Source: Companilactobacillus ginsenosidimutans
Lineage (GTDB): Bacteria; Bacillota; Bacilli; Lactobacillales; Lactobacillaceae
Reading direction: 5' to 3'
Length of the DNA: 64,000 nt
NCBI RefSeq assembly: GCF_001050475.1
Contig: NZ_CP012034.1
Location: 1,550,001 to 1,614,000 of the forward strand
Shown: positions 50,607 through 59,035 of the stretch, in pieces
Layout: each line of letters opens with the position of its first letter
Numbering within the stretch: the first letter of the stretch is position 1
Made by a program: the position numbers and the translations under genes
The notes under the pieces: generated by a model
Seen by the model: the letters and a program-made list of their open reading frames with translations, nothing else
Databases searched by the model: none
Told to the model about the DNA's origin: nothing

Positions 50607-51401
50607 CTAACCAAAATCACCAGATAAATAATCAGAAGTGGCTGGCATTGATGGATCGTTAAATAATTTTGTTGTCTTATCGTATTCTACAACGTGACCT
50701 AAGTGGAAAAACGCAGTGTAATCACTGATACGAGTGGCTTGTGCCATACTGTGAGTAACAATGATAATTGTATATTTCTTCTTAAGTGCCTTAACAGTTT
50801 CTTCAATCTTCAGTGTAGAAATAGGATCTAAGGCACTGGCCGGTTCATCAAGTAAAAGAATTTCTGGTCGCATAGCAATTGAACGAGCAATACATAAACG
50901 TTGTTGCTGTCCACCCGAAAGGGCCAAAGCACTCTTACTTAATTCATCTTTTACTTCATCCCACAAAGCTGCTTCTTTCAAACTACTTTCAAGTCGTTCT
51001 TCCAAAACATTCTTATCGTGGATTCCGTTACTTTGTAAGCCAAACAAGATATTTTCTTTAATAGATTTAGCAAATGGATTTGGCATTTGAAATACCATTC
51101 CAATTTGCTTTCTTACTTCGTACACATTAACTTTTTTAGCATTGATGTCAGTATCTTTGTACATAATTTTTCCATCAACACGGGCCAATTTGTCATTCAT
51201 ACGATTTAGACATCTAAGATATGTAGATTTACCTGATCCAGATGCCCCAATCAATGAAGTAACTTGATTTTTTGCAAACTGAAGATTTGCGTCAAAGATG
51301 GCATGGCTATTACCATAGTAAACTTGTAGATTTTCTGATGAGATTTCAATTTCATCGCTAACCTTCGCAATGGAATTTTCTTCAAGATTGTATGTTTTCA
51401 T
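50607..51401 (-). CDS. pstB: Phosphate ABC transporter ATPase PstB
   Basis: 264 residues. Walker A GASGSGKST, the PstB-typical GMVFQMPNPFAKSI Q-loop, signature LSGGQQQRLCIARSIA, Walker B ILLLDEPASALDPIS, and the THSMAQA switch. It drives phosphate import through PstCA. There is a single copy here, whereas many lactobacilli have pstB1 and pstB2. Confidence 0.96.
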   Translation of the reverse strand: MKTYNLEENSIAKVSDEIEISSENLQVYYGNSHAIFDANLQFAKNQVTSLIGASGSGKSTYLRCLNRMNDKLARVDGKIMYKDTDINAKKVNVYEVRKQIGMVFQMPNPFAKSIKENILFGLQSNGIHDKNVLEERLESSLKEAALWDEVKDELSKSALALSGGQQQRLCIARSIAMRPEILLLDEPASALDPISTLKIEETVKALKKKYTIIIVTHSMAQATRISDYTAFFHLGHVVEYDKTTKLFNDPSMPATSDYLSGDFG

Positions 51402-51408
51402 AATATGC

Positions 51409-52296
51409 CTACCTCGTCGCTGTCATCTTCTTGTATAGCCAATTTCCAATGAATCTGGCCCCTAAATTGAATGCTAAAATTACGATAATTAATACGGCAG
51501 ATGATGCACTTGAGATTAAGTGCGCATCTGGTGTAACACTCTCGGTGTTCAGTTTCCAAATGTGAACAGCCAATGTTTCAGCTGGACGCATCGGATTCAA
51601 AAAGCTTGATGGATCAAATAAATTCCAGTTTCCATAATCTACAGTTGGCGCACTTTGACCAGCAGTATAAATTAAAGCTGCGGCTTCACCAAAGACACGT
51701 CCAGCACTTAAGATAACACCAGTCAAAATACCAGGTAATCCAACTGGTAAGATAATCTTAGTGATAGTTCTCCAATCAGAAAGTCCAAGAGACATCCCTG
51801 CTTGTTTTTGTAAATTTGAAACACTGTTAAGAGATTCTTCGATACTTCTTGTCAAAAGTGGCAAGTTGAAAAATGTTAATGCAATGGCACCAGATAAAAT
51901 TGAGAAACTTAGTTTTAATTGAATAACTAAGAACAAGTAACCGAATAAACCAACAACAACTGAAGGTAGCGAACTTAAAACTTCGATTGTTGTTCTAATC
52001 AAACTAGTAAACCAGTCGTCTGGAGCATACTCAGCTAAATAAATACCTGATCCCAATGCAATTGGGAACGAAATTAATAAGGTTAAAACCAGTAGATAAA
52101 GTGAGTTAAAAAGTTGATCACGGATACCACCACCTGAGCTAAAAGCCTGAGCAGATGATGTTAGGAAATGCCAAGAAATGTTTGGAACACCATTCCATAG
52201 AATATATCCAATAAGAAACAACAGAATTAAAACAACGATACCTACTAATCCGTAGATGACACCTGTTGCGATATTATTTGTACGTTTAGGATTCAT
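51409..52296 (-). CDS. pstA: Phosphate ABC transporter permease PstA
   Basis: 295 residues with six membrane helices. The permease loop is seen in KQAGMSLGLSDWRTITKIILP, with GRVFGEAAALIYTAG nearby. Its start overlaps the pstC stop by 4 bases, which implies coupled translation. Confidence 0.94.
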   Translation of the reverse strand: MNPKRTNNIATGVIYGLVGIVVLILLFLIGYILWNGVPNISWHFLTSSAQAFSSGGGIRDQLFNSLYLLVLTLLISFPIALGSGIYLAEYAPDDWFTSLIRTTIEVLSSLPSVVVGLFGYLFLVIQLKLSFSILSGAIALTFFNLPLLTRSIEESLNSVSNLQKQAGMSLGLSDWRTITKIILPVGLPGILTGVILSAGRVFGEAAALIYTAGQSAPTVDYGNWNLFDPSSFLNPMRPAETLAVHIWKLNTESVTPDAHLISSASSAVLIIVILAFNLGARFIGNWLYKKMTATR

Positions 52297-53216
52297 TTTT
52301 TAATACTGCCTTTCTTACCAATAAATCTAACTAATAAGTTGAAGAATAGTGACATGAATAAGAGAATCAATGCTAATGACCAAAGTGCGTTATTTGGCAA
52401 TGTTCCCATTACTGTATTTCCAACATCTGTGGTTAATTTACTAGTCAAAGTTGATGCGGGTGATACTAGGTTTTTCGGCATCAAGATTGCATTACCGATA
52501 ACCATTTGAACAGCTAAAGCTTCACCAAAAGCACGTGCCATACCAAAAATTACGGCCGTCAAGATACCTGGTGCAGCAGTTCTTAAAATAACTTTGTAAA
52601 TTGTTTGCCAGCGGTTGGCTCCAAGTGCCAATGAAGCTTGACGATAACTCATTGGTACAGCTTTTAAGCTATCAACTGATAATGATGTAATAGTTGGTAA
52701 AACCATAACGAAAAGTACGATTGTACCAGCTAAAATACCGAAACCTGTTCCACCAAACATATGTCTAATGATTGGTACAACAACAGATAAACCAATAAAA
52801 CCATAAACAACCGATGGAATACCTACTAGTAACTCAATAACCGGTTGTAAATATTTTGTTCCCTTTTTTCCAGCAATTTCGGACATAAAGATGGCCATTC
52901 CTAAAGCAAAAGGAGTTGCAATGATTGCTGATAAAACTGTAACTGCAAACGAAGTTACAATCATTGGCAAAGCGCCAACTTCTGGATTTCCATGTGCATC
53001 AACTGCGCCAGGATTCCAATTAGAACCTGTCAAAAATCCCCATAAATTAACATGATTTTGCGTAAAAGTTGCTATACCACGTGAAGTAATAAAATACAAA
53101 ATACAAACTACTAATGCGATGATCATACCTATACATACGTAGCAAATAGCTCGACCGAAATGGTCTTCACGGGTTGCTTTTGACTTAGATAGCAACCTGT
53201 TTTGAATCTCTTTCAT
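52293..53216 (-). CDS. pstC: Phosphate ABC transporter permease PstC
   Basis: 307 residues, six helices. Conserved regions: GIPSVVYGFIGLSVVVP, the EAA loop YRQASLALGANRWQTIYKVIL, and GMARAFGEALAVQMVIGN. ATG 53216 with GGAGG is used; a longer in-frame reading starts inside the upstream terminator and is discarded. Confidence 0.94.
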   Translation of the reverse strand: MKEIQNRLLSKSKATREDHFGRAICYVCIGMIIALVVCILYFITSRGIATFTQNHVNLWGFLTGSNWNPGAVDAHGNPEVGALPMIVTSFAVTVLSAIIATPFALGMAIFMSEIAGKKGTKYLQPVIELLVGIPSVVYGFIGLSVVVPIIRHMFGGTGFGILAGTIVLFVMVLPTITSLSVDSLKAVPMSYRQASLALGANRWQTIYKVILRTAAPGILTAVIFGMARAFGEALAVQMVIGNAILMPKNLVSPASTLTSKLTTDVGNTVMGTLPNNALWSLALILLFMSLFFNLLVRFIGKKGSIKK

Positions 53217-53237
53217 TCGAATCCTCCAAATTTTTAT

Positions 53238-53299
53238 ACAAAAAAAAACTTCGACCAACTAGTTTGACAAAATCTCCCCACTAATTTGGTCAAAGTTTT
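53238..53299 (-). terminator. Attenuating terminator between pstS and pstC
   Basis: Long imperfect stem (53280-53299 with 53245-53263) followed on the minus strand by a T-run. Within the operon it should reduce pstCAB-phoU relative to pstS, which is needed in excess as binding protein. Confidence 0.7.
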
Positions 53300-53319
53300 A
53301 ATTATACAAAGTGTTGTTA

Positions 53320-54225
53320 TTACTTATCAGTAATGGCACCCTTTGCATCTTTTTGAACTTTCATATTGTGAATACTGATGTAACCCATTTTCTTAACTAA
53401 TGTATCTTGAACATCTTTAGAATCCATGTATTTCAAGAAATCAGCAGTAGCTGCGTTAGCTTTGCCCTTTGTGTACATGTGTTCATATGACCAGATCTTC
53501 CATTTGTTTGATTCAACGTTCTCATCAGTTGCTTTAACCTTGTCAATTGACAATGGTTTGATTGAATCATTTAGATATGAAAATGCTAAGTAACTAATTG
53601 CTCCTGGTGTTGATGAAACAATCTTTTGAACTGTACCATTTGAATCTTGTTCTTGTGACTTAACTGCCTTGTCACCCTTCAATACTGCATCTTCGAATGT
53701 TGCACGAGTACCTGAACCTTCAGCACGGTTGATAACAGTAATCTTTTCGTCTTTACCGCCAACTTCTTTCCAGTTAGTAATCTTACCTGTGAAGATGTCT
53801 TTCAATTGAGCCATTGATACGTTATCAACACCAGCATCTTTGTTAACAACTGGAGCCATACCAACAACAGCAACCTTGTGGTCTACTAATTTAGAAGCAT
53901 CAATACCTTGCTTTGATTCAGCAAAGATATCTGAGTTACCAAGTTGAACTGCGCCATCTTGAACTTGGCTAAGACCAGTACCTGATCCTCCACCTTGAAC
54001 AGTGATGGTAATCTTCTTGTTATCGTTTTGGAATTGTCCAGCAGCCTTTTCAACTAATGGTTGAAGAGCAGTTGAACCAACAGCAGTAATCTTACCTGTG
54101 TGATCACTAGCACTTGAACTTCCGTTTGTCTTAGTTGATGTGGCGTTGTTTGAACCACAACCAGCAAGAACAGCACCAACGGCACCTAACATTAATAAAG
54201 TTGAGAAAATATGTCTCTTTTTCAT
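53320..54225 (-). CDS. pstS: Phosphate-binding lipoprotein PstS
   Basis: 301 residues. Lipoprotein signal with lipobox VLAGC (Cys about 23), Ser/Thr spacer, then the phosphate-binding fold with GSTALQPL, QGGGSGTGLSQVQDG, INRAEGSGTRATFED and the C-terminal strands. An AAGGAG site precedes the ATG. It is the first gene of the operon, directly downstream of the PHO box. Confidence 0.96.
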   Translation of the reverse strand: MKKRHIFSTLLMLGAVGAVLAGCGSNNATSTKTNGSSSASDHTGKITAVGSTALQPLVEKAAGQFQNDNKKITITVQGGGSGTGLSQVQDGAVQLGNSDIFAESKQGIDASKLVDHKVAVVGMAPVVNKDAGVDNVSMAQLKDIFTGKITNWKEVGGKDEKITVINRAEGSGTRATFEDAVLKGDKAVKSQEQDSNGTVQKIVSSTPGAISYLAFSYLNDSIKPLSIDKVKATDENVESNKWKIWSYEHMYTKGKANAATADFLKYMDSKDVQDTLVKKMGYISIHNMKVQKDAKGAITDK

Positions 54226-54278
54226 AAATAGGACTCCTTACGTATATTAATTAGCTTCATAGCCAATCTTTAAGTCTG

Positions 54279-54337
54279 CTTATACTGTACTTGTTGAACG
54301 TAAATTTTATATAAAGCAAATGTAAATAACGTGTAAA
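54279..54337 (-). promoter_or_regulatory. PHO box (four direct repeats) and -10 of pstS
   Basis: On the minus strand TTTACA (54337), TTTACA (54326), TTTATA (54315) and TTTACG (54304) begin exactly 11 bases apart. This matches the PhoP box arrangement of TT(A/T/C)ACA repeats with 5-base spacers. TATAAG (54284-54279) follows 14 bases after the last repeat. Confidence 0.82.
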
Positions 54338-54457
54338 TTTTGTGTTACAGAATTCCGCAAATTTATAAATCATAATACATAAATATTTGTATTTTTTCAT
54401 ACTCAGAAACAATGCTTTCTCGGTTCCCAAAAAAAGACAGTTACCCCGCCTACTTGT

Positions 54458-54463
54458 TATACT
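54458..54463 (+). promoter_or_regulatory. Extended -10 of the response-regulator gene
   Basis: TATACT with TG one base upstream (TGTTATACT) and no good -35, about 50 bases before the coding start. Confidence 0.45.
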
Positions 54464-54517
54464 TTCCTTAGTCAACGGATTCAAAATTTCCAAAATCTGT
54501 GGAGGTTAAATGAATAA

Positions 54518-55267
54518 ATGAAACCCTTAGTTCTTCTGAGTAATAACTTATCATTATTCATTGAAATAAATCGCCATTGCAATGACCAAGGCTGGTTTAT
54601 TAGCAACATGACTGATCCCCGCAAAACTATAGACCTCGTACAAGACGAAGAAGTATCAGGCGTAATTTGGGATTTATCAGCAGCACCATTGAAGCAATAT
54701 ATCAAACAACTTAAATTAATCAGAAAAGATATTGACGGACCTATCATTGTTTTTGCTCCAGTAGAAAATCATGAAGAAAGATTAACTTGCTATAGTCTTA
54801 ATCTCGATGCTTACTTAATTGAACCACTTGACTACGTTGAATTAATGGCAAGATTAAAACAGCTTTTATGGGTTTACAATCGCACATCTGCGGTTGACGA
54901 TATTGATTCAGTTACAATTACACCAAGTCGCAAGGAACACGCATCAGTGAAATGTGACAAGTTAGAAATAGATTTTAAACAATATAGAGTAACCAATGGC
55001 GGCGTAGATTTAGGGCTTACTCCAAAGGAATTTAGTTTACTGTGGTACTTAATGAAACATCGTGGACAAGTATTAAGTCGTGATCAACTATTAGAAGGTG
55101 TCTGGGGATACGATACAATTGGCTCTTCACGTATTATTGATATTCACATAAGTCACCTTAGAGACAAGCTAGAGGCTAATCCGCAAGACCCAACTTGGAT
55201 TAAGACAGTTCGAGGATTTGGGTATATCTTGGATAACTCTTATCCATTAATTGCTGAGAGTGTATGA
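54518..55267 (+). CDS. OmpR-family response regulator with degenerate receiver
   Basis: 249 residues. The C-terminal winged helix is canonical (LGLTPKEFSLLWYLMKHRGQV, SSRIIDIHISHLRDKLE, IKTVRGFGYIL). The N-terminal receiver lacks the usual acidic pair (LVLLSNNLSL in place of LVVDDE); only an Asp in VIWDLSA is near the phosphorylation position. No histidine kinase is adjacent. Its position divergent from pstS makes it a candidate controller of the phosphate operon. The GGAGG is 12 bases from this ATG. Confidence 0.88.
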   Translation: MKPLVLLSNNLSLFIEINRHCNDQGWFISNMTDPRKTIDLVQDEEVSGVIWDLSAAPLKQYIKQLKLIRKDIDGPIIVFAPVENHEERLTCYSLNLDAYLIEPLDYVELMARLKQLLWVYNRTSAVDDIDSVTITPSRKEHASVKCDKLEIDFKQYRVTNGGVDLGLTPKEFSLLWYLMKHRGQVLSRDQLLEGVWGYDTIGSSRIIDIHISHLRDKLEANPQDPTWIKTVRGFGYILDNSYPLIAESV

Positions 55268-55310
55268 AAAAAGGAATCACCTGAATTTAAATTCAAGTGG
55301 TTCCTTTTTA
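55262..55310. terminator. Bidirectional terminator
   Basis: Hairpin of AAAAAGGAATCAC...GTGGTTCCTTTTT type (arms about 55268-55287 and 55290-55309) between convergent genes, touching both stop codons. Confidence 0.8.
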
Positions 55311-55580
55311 TTCTTCTTCGTTATATCTAGTTACAGAAATCAGTGAAACCAAGCTACCAGGATAATGCTTTTGGATTTCAGTCAAGCTGGATGATGGTGG
55401 CAAATGGTCTTCGCCATCAAGTAACAACTTCAACAGGATCCCAGCGTTGAGCTTTGCCTCATGGAGATTTACTCCGTATGTATTTGCTGCTGATAAATCT
55501 GGAAAATTAACATGAAATAACTCTTTATCGTCGAATCTTGCTTTATGCATTACAGCGGGATAAGTCAATCGTTCAATCAT
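55308..55580 (-). CDS. HicB-like antitoxin-family protein, orphan
   Basis: 90 residues. The HicB N-terminal layout is visible: ERLTYPAVMHKARFDD, then LFHVNFPDLSAANTYG and LHEAKLNAGILLKLLL, with a variable tail. HicB normally neutralises the HicA RNase, but I find no HicA-sized basic ORF on either side. It may be a solitary HicB-fold protein, frequent in lactobacilli. ATG 55580 has GGAG eight bases upstream. Confidence 0.75.
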   Translation of the reverse strand: MIERLTYPAVMHKARFDDKELFHVNFPDLSAANTYGVNLHEAKLNAGILLKLLLDGEDHLPPSSSLTEIQKHYPGSLVSLISVTRYNEEE

Positions 55581-55685
55581 TAATATCACTCCAAATATTC
55601 AGTAATTATTATAATTAGTAATTACATTATTTATACACCCGAATATAGGAGTAATAATTTTGATATAGAAAAGCTTTTTTTGCTA

Positions 55686-55724
55686 AAAATAAAAAAAGCG
55701 ACATTTCCAAAAGGAAATATCGCT
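55686..55724 (-). terminator. Terminator of the LPQTG protein gene
   Basis: AGCGACATTTCC/GGAAATATCGCT stem (55697-55708 with 55713-55724), followed on the minus strand by seven T. Confidence 0.8.
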
Positions 55725-55729
55725 AATTG

Positions 55730-57037
55730 TTAGGCTTTAAAACCGTTTGTCTTTTTGAATAAAATAACACTCATTGAAGCAACAGCTAAACCAATTACTG
55801 TTAAGATAACTGAATTTGATGTATTACCAGTTTGTGGCAATGTACTGTTACTTGTTGAAGGGTTAGCAGCTGTTGCTGAACCCGTTGTACCTGTTGGCCA
55901 GTTTTGAGTTGAGCCATAAGTTGATGATCCAGAACCAGCACCATTATTGGCAGCTACGTTACTTGAAGCAGCAACACCAGATGAAGTAGCGCCAAATTTG
56001 AAGTTAACACTTTCATCTGAATTGAATCCAAGGTTTGAAACATCAATAGACATTGCACAAGGAATCAAGCTGTCTAATGCCTTCATACTGCTAATATTAA
56101 AACTGAAGTCCATAAAGTTTTTACCATCTTGACTGTAAGTCTTCTTGTCAGGATTAATTGAACCACCATTAATTGAATTAATAGTTACAGGTTCTGTACC
56201 AAATGTTGTTAGATAAGTCATAGTCATAGTAACTTTGTATGTACCATCACCATTTGGAGTAACTTTAGATTTTCCAGTGAAGAATTGTGTAGAAACAGAT
56301 TCACCTTGTGACGCATCAGCTTTCAAAACTTGATAAGGAATGTCTTGTTCTTGTGCAGTTGCTGCATTGGAATCAGTTGTAACAGGATCCCCAATGACAA
56401 CTTGTGATCCAGAGTTATCTGTTGAAGTATCCGGAGTAGTTGTATCAGTTCCTGTTGGGTCCTTAATAATAGGATCCGCTGGTTTTGTTACAGGTGCATC
56501 TGTATCTGTTGAATCAGACGTATTTGCTGAAGTGTCTGGTTTTAAAGTGCTAGTGTCAAAGACAAAATCAGCAGTTGGCTTCATCAATCCTAGACCAAGA
56601 ACTTTGATTTGCATTTGACTATTCATTTTTGTATTCAAATCAGAAAGACTGTTAATGTTGAAACTAACATCCATATAATTTGAACCATCTTTAGGATATT
56701 TAGCTGAATCAGTAACTTGTTGTCCGTTCATCGTTTGAATATCTACTGATGCAATTGCAGGAACTTCAACTGGTAAAGTAACTTTATAAGTTCCATCTCC
56801 ATTTGGAGTTACTGTAGCTGTTTTCGTAAAGTATTTGCTTGAAACTGAAGGATTGTTTGTTCCAGTTTTCAAAACTTTATAAGAAATAGTTTGTGCCTGT
56901 TCATCCGTAGTTGCGGCTTTAGCCGTTTGAGTTGTTGTGATTTGTGGTAGTATCCCGTTACTTGCCACTGTGGCTGGAACGAATGCTGCCCCGAGCATCA
57001 TTCCGATGGCTAATAACTTAACAATGCTTTTTTTCAT
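55730..57037 (-). CDS. LPQTG-anchored surface protein with two NEAT-like domains
   Basis: 435 residues. A signal peptide (about 1-42, ending AKAATTDEQ), NEAT-like domain 1 at about 48-165, a Thr/Asp/Pro-rich linker, NEAT-like domain 2 at about 225-345, a Ser/Gly/Thr-rich wall-spanning stretch, and the sortase signal LPQTG with hydrophobic helix and basic tail. Both domains have the repeated ...YFT..., VTPNGDGTYKVT and D-F-SFNI segments of NEAT folds. The YxxxY haem motif near the domain ends is missing (there are no tyrosines in GLMKPTADFVFD or SNLGFNSDESVNFKF), so haem binding is doubtful. Confidence 0.82.
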   Translation of the reverse strand: MKKSIVKLLAIGMMLGAAFVPATVASNGILPQITTTQTAKAATTDEQAQTISYKVLKTGTNNPSVSSKYFTKTATVTPNGDGTYKVTLPVEVPAIASVDIQTMNGQQVTDSAKYPKDGSNYMDVSFNINSLSDLNTKMNSQMQIKVLGLGLMKPTADFVFDTSTLKPDTSANTSDSTDTDAPVTKPADPIIKDPTGTDTTTPDTSTDNSGSQVVIGDPVTTDSNAATAQEQDIPYQVLKADASQGESVSTQFFTGKSKVTPNGDGTYKVTMTMTYLTTFGTEPVTINSINGGSINPDKKTYSQDGKNFMDFSFNISSMKALDSLIPCAMSIDVSNLGFNSDESVNFKFGATSSGVAASSNVAANNGAGSGSSTYGSTQNWPTGTTGSATAANPSTSNSTLPQTGNTSNSVILTVIGLAVASMSVILFKKTNGFKA

Positions 57038-57077
57038 TGTAATGCCCCCTCAATATATACGTTAATAATATCATATA

Positions 57078-57106
57078 TTCATATAATATACTTACCTATT
57101 TATCAA
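57078..57106 (-). promoter_or_regulatory. Possible promoter of the LPQTG protein gene
   Basis: TTGATA (57106-57101) and TATGAA (57083-57078) with a 17-base spacer on the minus strand. Confidence 0.4.
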
Positions 57107-57148
57107 TTCGTCATATATGATAAATTGAGTTTTACTTTATTAATAATT

Positions 57149-57176
57149 TTGAAAGTCGAAAGCATAGTAATATACT
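57149..57176 (+). promoter_or_regulatory. Promoter of the iminopeptidase gene
   Basis: TTGAAA (57149-57154) and TATACT (57171-57176) with a 16-base spacer, about 35 bases before the ATG. Confidence 0.55.
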
Positions 57177-57210
57177 ATATATATTCAATTTTTTCAGGAG
57201 GAAAATCCTT

Positions 57211-58116
57211 ATGAAGCAAGGCACAACAATCATTACTTTAGATAATGGTTATCACTTATGGACTAACACACAAGGACACGGAGACATTCAACTCCTTTGT
57301 TTACACGGTGGACCCGGCGGAAATCACGAATACTGGGAAAATTTTGGCGAGGAACTTGCTGATTTAGGCGTTCAAGTTTCAATGTATGACCAACTTGGAT
57401 CATGGTATTCAGACCAACCTGATTACAGCGACCCTGAAATTGCCGAAAAATATTTATCATATGACTATTTCTTAGACGAAGTTGAAGAAGTTCGTCAAAA
57501 ATTAGGTTTAGACAATTTTTACTTAATTGGTCAATCATGGGGTGGCGCTTTGGTTCAAATGTACGCTGCTAAATACGGTGATCACCTTAAAGGTGCCATC
57601 ATCTCAAGTATGGTCGATGAAATCCAAGATTACGTTGTAAGTATCAACCAATGTAGACTCGACGCACTTGGCCCAGAGAAAGTTAAGTACATGGAGAAAA
57701 AAGAGGCCGAAAACGACCTTGATGACGCCACTTATCAAAGTTACGTTGATATTCTAAATGCTGAATATATCGACCGTAAACAGCCAGAAGCTATCAGACA
57801 TTTGATTCCAACAATGGCAACTGATGTTTATGGAGCATTCCAAGGTAACAACGAGTTCGTTATAACAGGAAAACTCAAAGATTGGCACTTTAGAAAACAC
57901 CTAAAGGAAATCACAGTTCCAACTTTGATTACATTCGGTGAACACGAAACAATGCCAATCTCAACTGCAAAAATCATGCAAAAAGAAATTCCACATGCCA
58001 GACTAGTAACAACACCAAACGGTGGACACCACCACATGATCGATAACGCACCCGTTTACTTCGATCACTTAAAGACATTTATTAAAGACGTTGAAAACAA
58101 TAATTTCAACGACTAA
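57211..58116 (+). CDS. pepI: Proline iminopeptidase, alpha/beta hydrolase
   Basis: 301 residues. It removes N-terminal proline from peptides in the cytoplasm, part of the LAB peptidolytic system. The oxyanion HGGPGGNHEYW, nucleophile elbow GQSWGG, the acidic residue region TFGEHETMP and the catalytic His in GGHHHMIDN are all visible. The AGGAGG site is strong. It is a single gene with its own terminator. Confidence 0.92.
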   Translation: MKQGTTIITLDNGYHLWTNTQGHGDIQLLCLHGGPGGNHEYWENFGEELADLGVQVSMYDQLGSWYSDQPDYSDPEIAEKYLSYDYFLDEVEEVRQKLGLDNFYLIGQSWGGALVQMYAAKYGDHLKGAIISSMVDEIQDYVVSINQCRLDALGPEKVKYMEKKEAENDLDDATYQSYVDILNAEYIDRKQPEAIRHLIPTMATDVYGAFQGNNEFVITGKLKDWHFRKHLKEITVPTLITFGEHETMPISTAKIMQKEIPHARLVTTPNGGHHHMIDNAPVYFDHLKTFIKDVENNNFND

Positions 58117-58135
58117 TAAAATATAAGCAAAATAA

Positions 58136-58175
58136 ATATGGTCGAAAGCTATAACAGCTCTCGACCATATTTTTG
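58136..58175 (+). terminator. Terminator of pepI
   Basis: ATATGGTCGAAAGCT and AGCTCTCGACCATAT arms (58136-58150 with 58156-58170) with one mismatch, then five T. Confidence 0.8.
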
Positions 58176-58192
58176 TATCAAGATTCTAAGAT

Positions 58193-59035
58193 TTAATTTC
58201 CAATTCGACTTGTCCCATCATCATAATTCAATGTAACTCCCGATTGAACGTTGAAAATATAAACATTAAAACGAATTGCATCGTTTCCAATCGATTGGGC
58301 TTCCATATGAACACCACGGGCTAACAGCTCGTTACCTCTAAAAATAGGTGTTATACGATATCTGACATATCGGTTTTGGTTACCCTTCAAATAATATGCA
58401 ACATCCATTTCGTGAGCCTGCATTTCAGGACTGTTCAATGAAGCAGTTCCGGTCATCAAGTTCTTAGGATTATTGTTTTGACCAGTAAATTGGTATCCAA
58501 TTAAATGACTGCGGTTATACAGCCATCCGGATTTAGTTTTCTTATTGTGCCAGCCAGTTGGATTAACGAAAAGTCTTTCCCTCTTAGCGTGCGGCATCAA
58601 CGATTTGTTCAACATTGCGTTCGCACCAGTAACTCGGTTCAATTTATCCAAGTCACTGTATTTTTGCCAGGCACCCTTTGATGTACTTAAATCTTTTTGA
58701 TCAAACTTAGGAGTGTTTCCATTAACAATGATTTCTTGCGTACCCGAGTAATTTAGGCTGGCCAAGTTTTCATTGGATGAAGTATTTGAATGGTCGTTCT
58801 TGTACTGTTTGTTACTGTGTTTACTAATATATTTCTGATTACTGGCAATCTTGTCCTCTTTGGACTTGATTGTCTTTTTTAATTTCTTATTAGATTTAAT
58901 TAATTTCTGAGCTTTTTGCTGGAAACTGCTGCTTTGGACATTTTCTTTAGCAGTCGCAACTGTTTGCGTGCTTGGACCAACTACCAATACTAAGCCCAAT
59001 ATTAGAATTACAAATAACTTCAAATATTTTCTCAT
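58193..59035 (-). CDS. Secreted DNA/RNA non-specific endonuclease
   Basis: 280 residues. A signal peptide (MRKYLKLFVILILGLVLV) is followed by a Lys-rich helical segment of about 60 residues and a beta-beta-alpha metal nuclease domain with LYNRSHLIGYQF, the histidine and asparagine block of EndA/streptodornase-type enzymes (NRSH in place of DRGH), NPKNLMTGT and the C-terminal ARGVHMEAQSI. It should degrade extracellular nucleic acid for nutrition or defence. Its ATG shares one base with the stop of the upstream membrane protein (TAATG). Confidence 0.88.
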   Translation of the reverse strand: MRKYLKLFVILILGLVLVVGPSTQTVATAKENVQSSSFQQKAQKLIKSNKKLKKTIKSKEDKIASNQKYISKHSNKQYKNDHSNTSSNENLASLNYSGTQEIIVNGNTPKFDQKDLSTSKGAWQKYSDLDKLNRVTGANAMLNKSLMPHAKRERLFVNPTGWHNKKTKSGWLYNRSHLIGYQFTGQNNNPKNLMTGTASLNSPEMQAHEMDVAYYLKGNQNRYVRYRITPIFRGNELLARGVHMEAQSIGNDAIRFNVYIFNVQSGVTLNYDDGTSRIGN

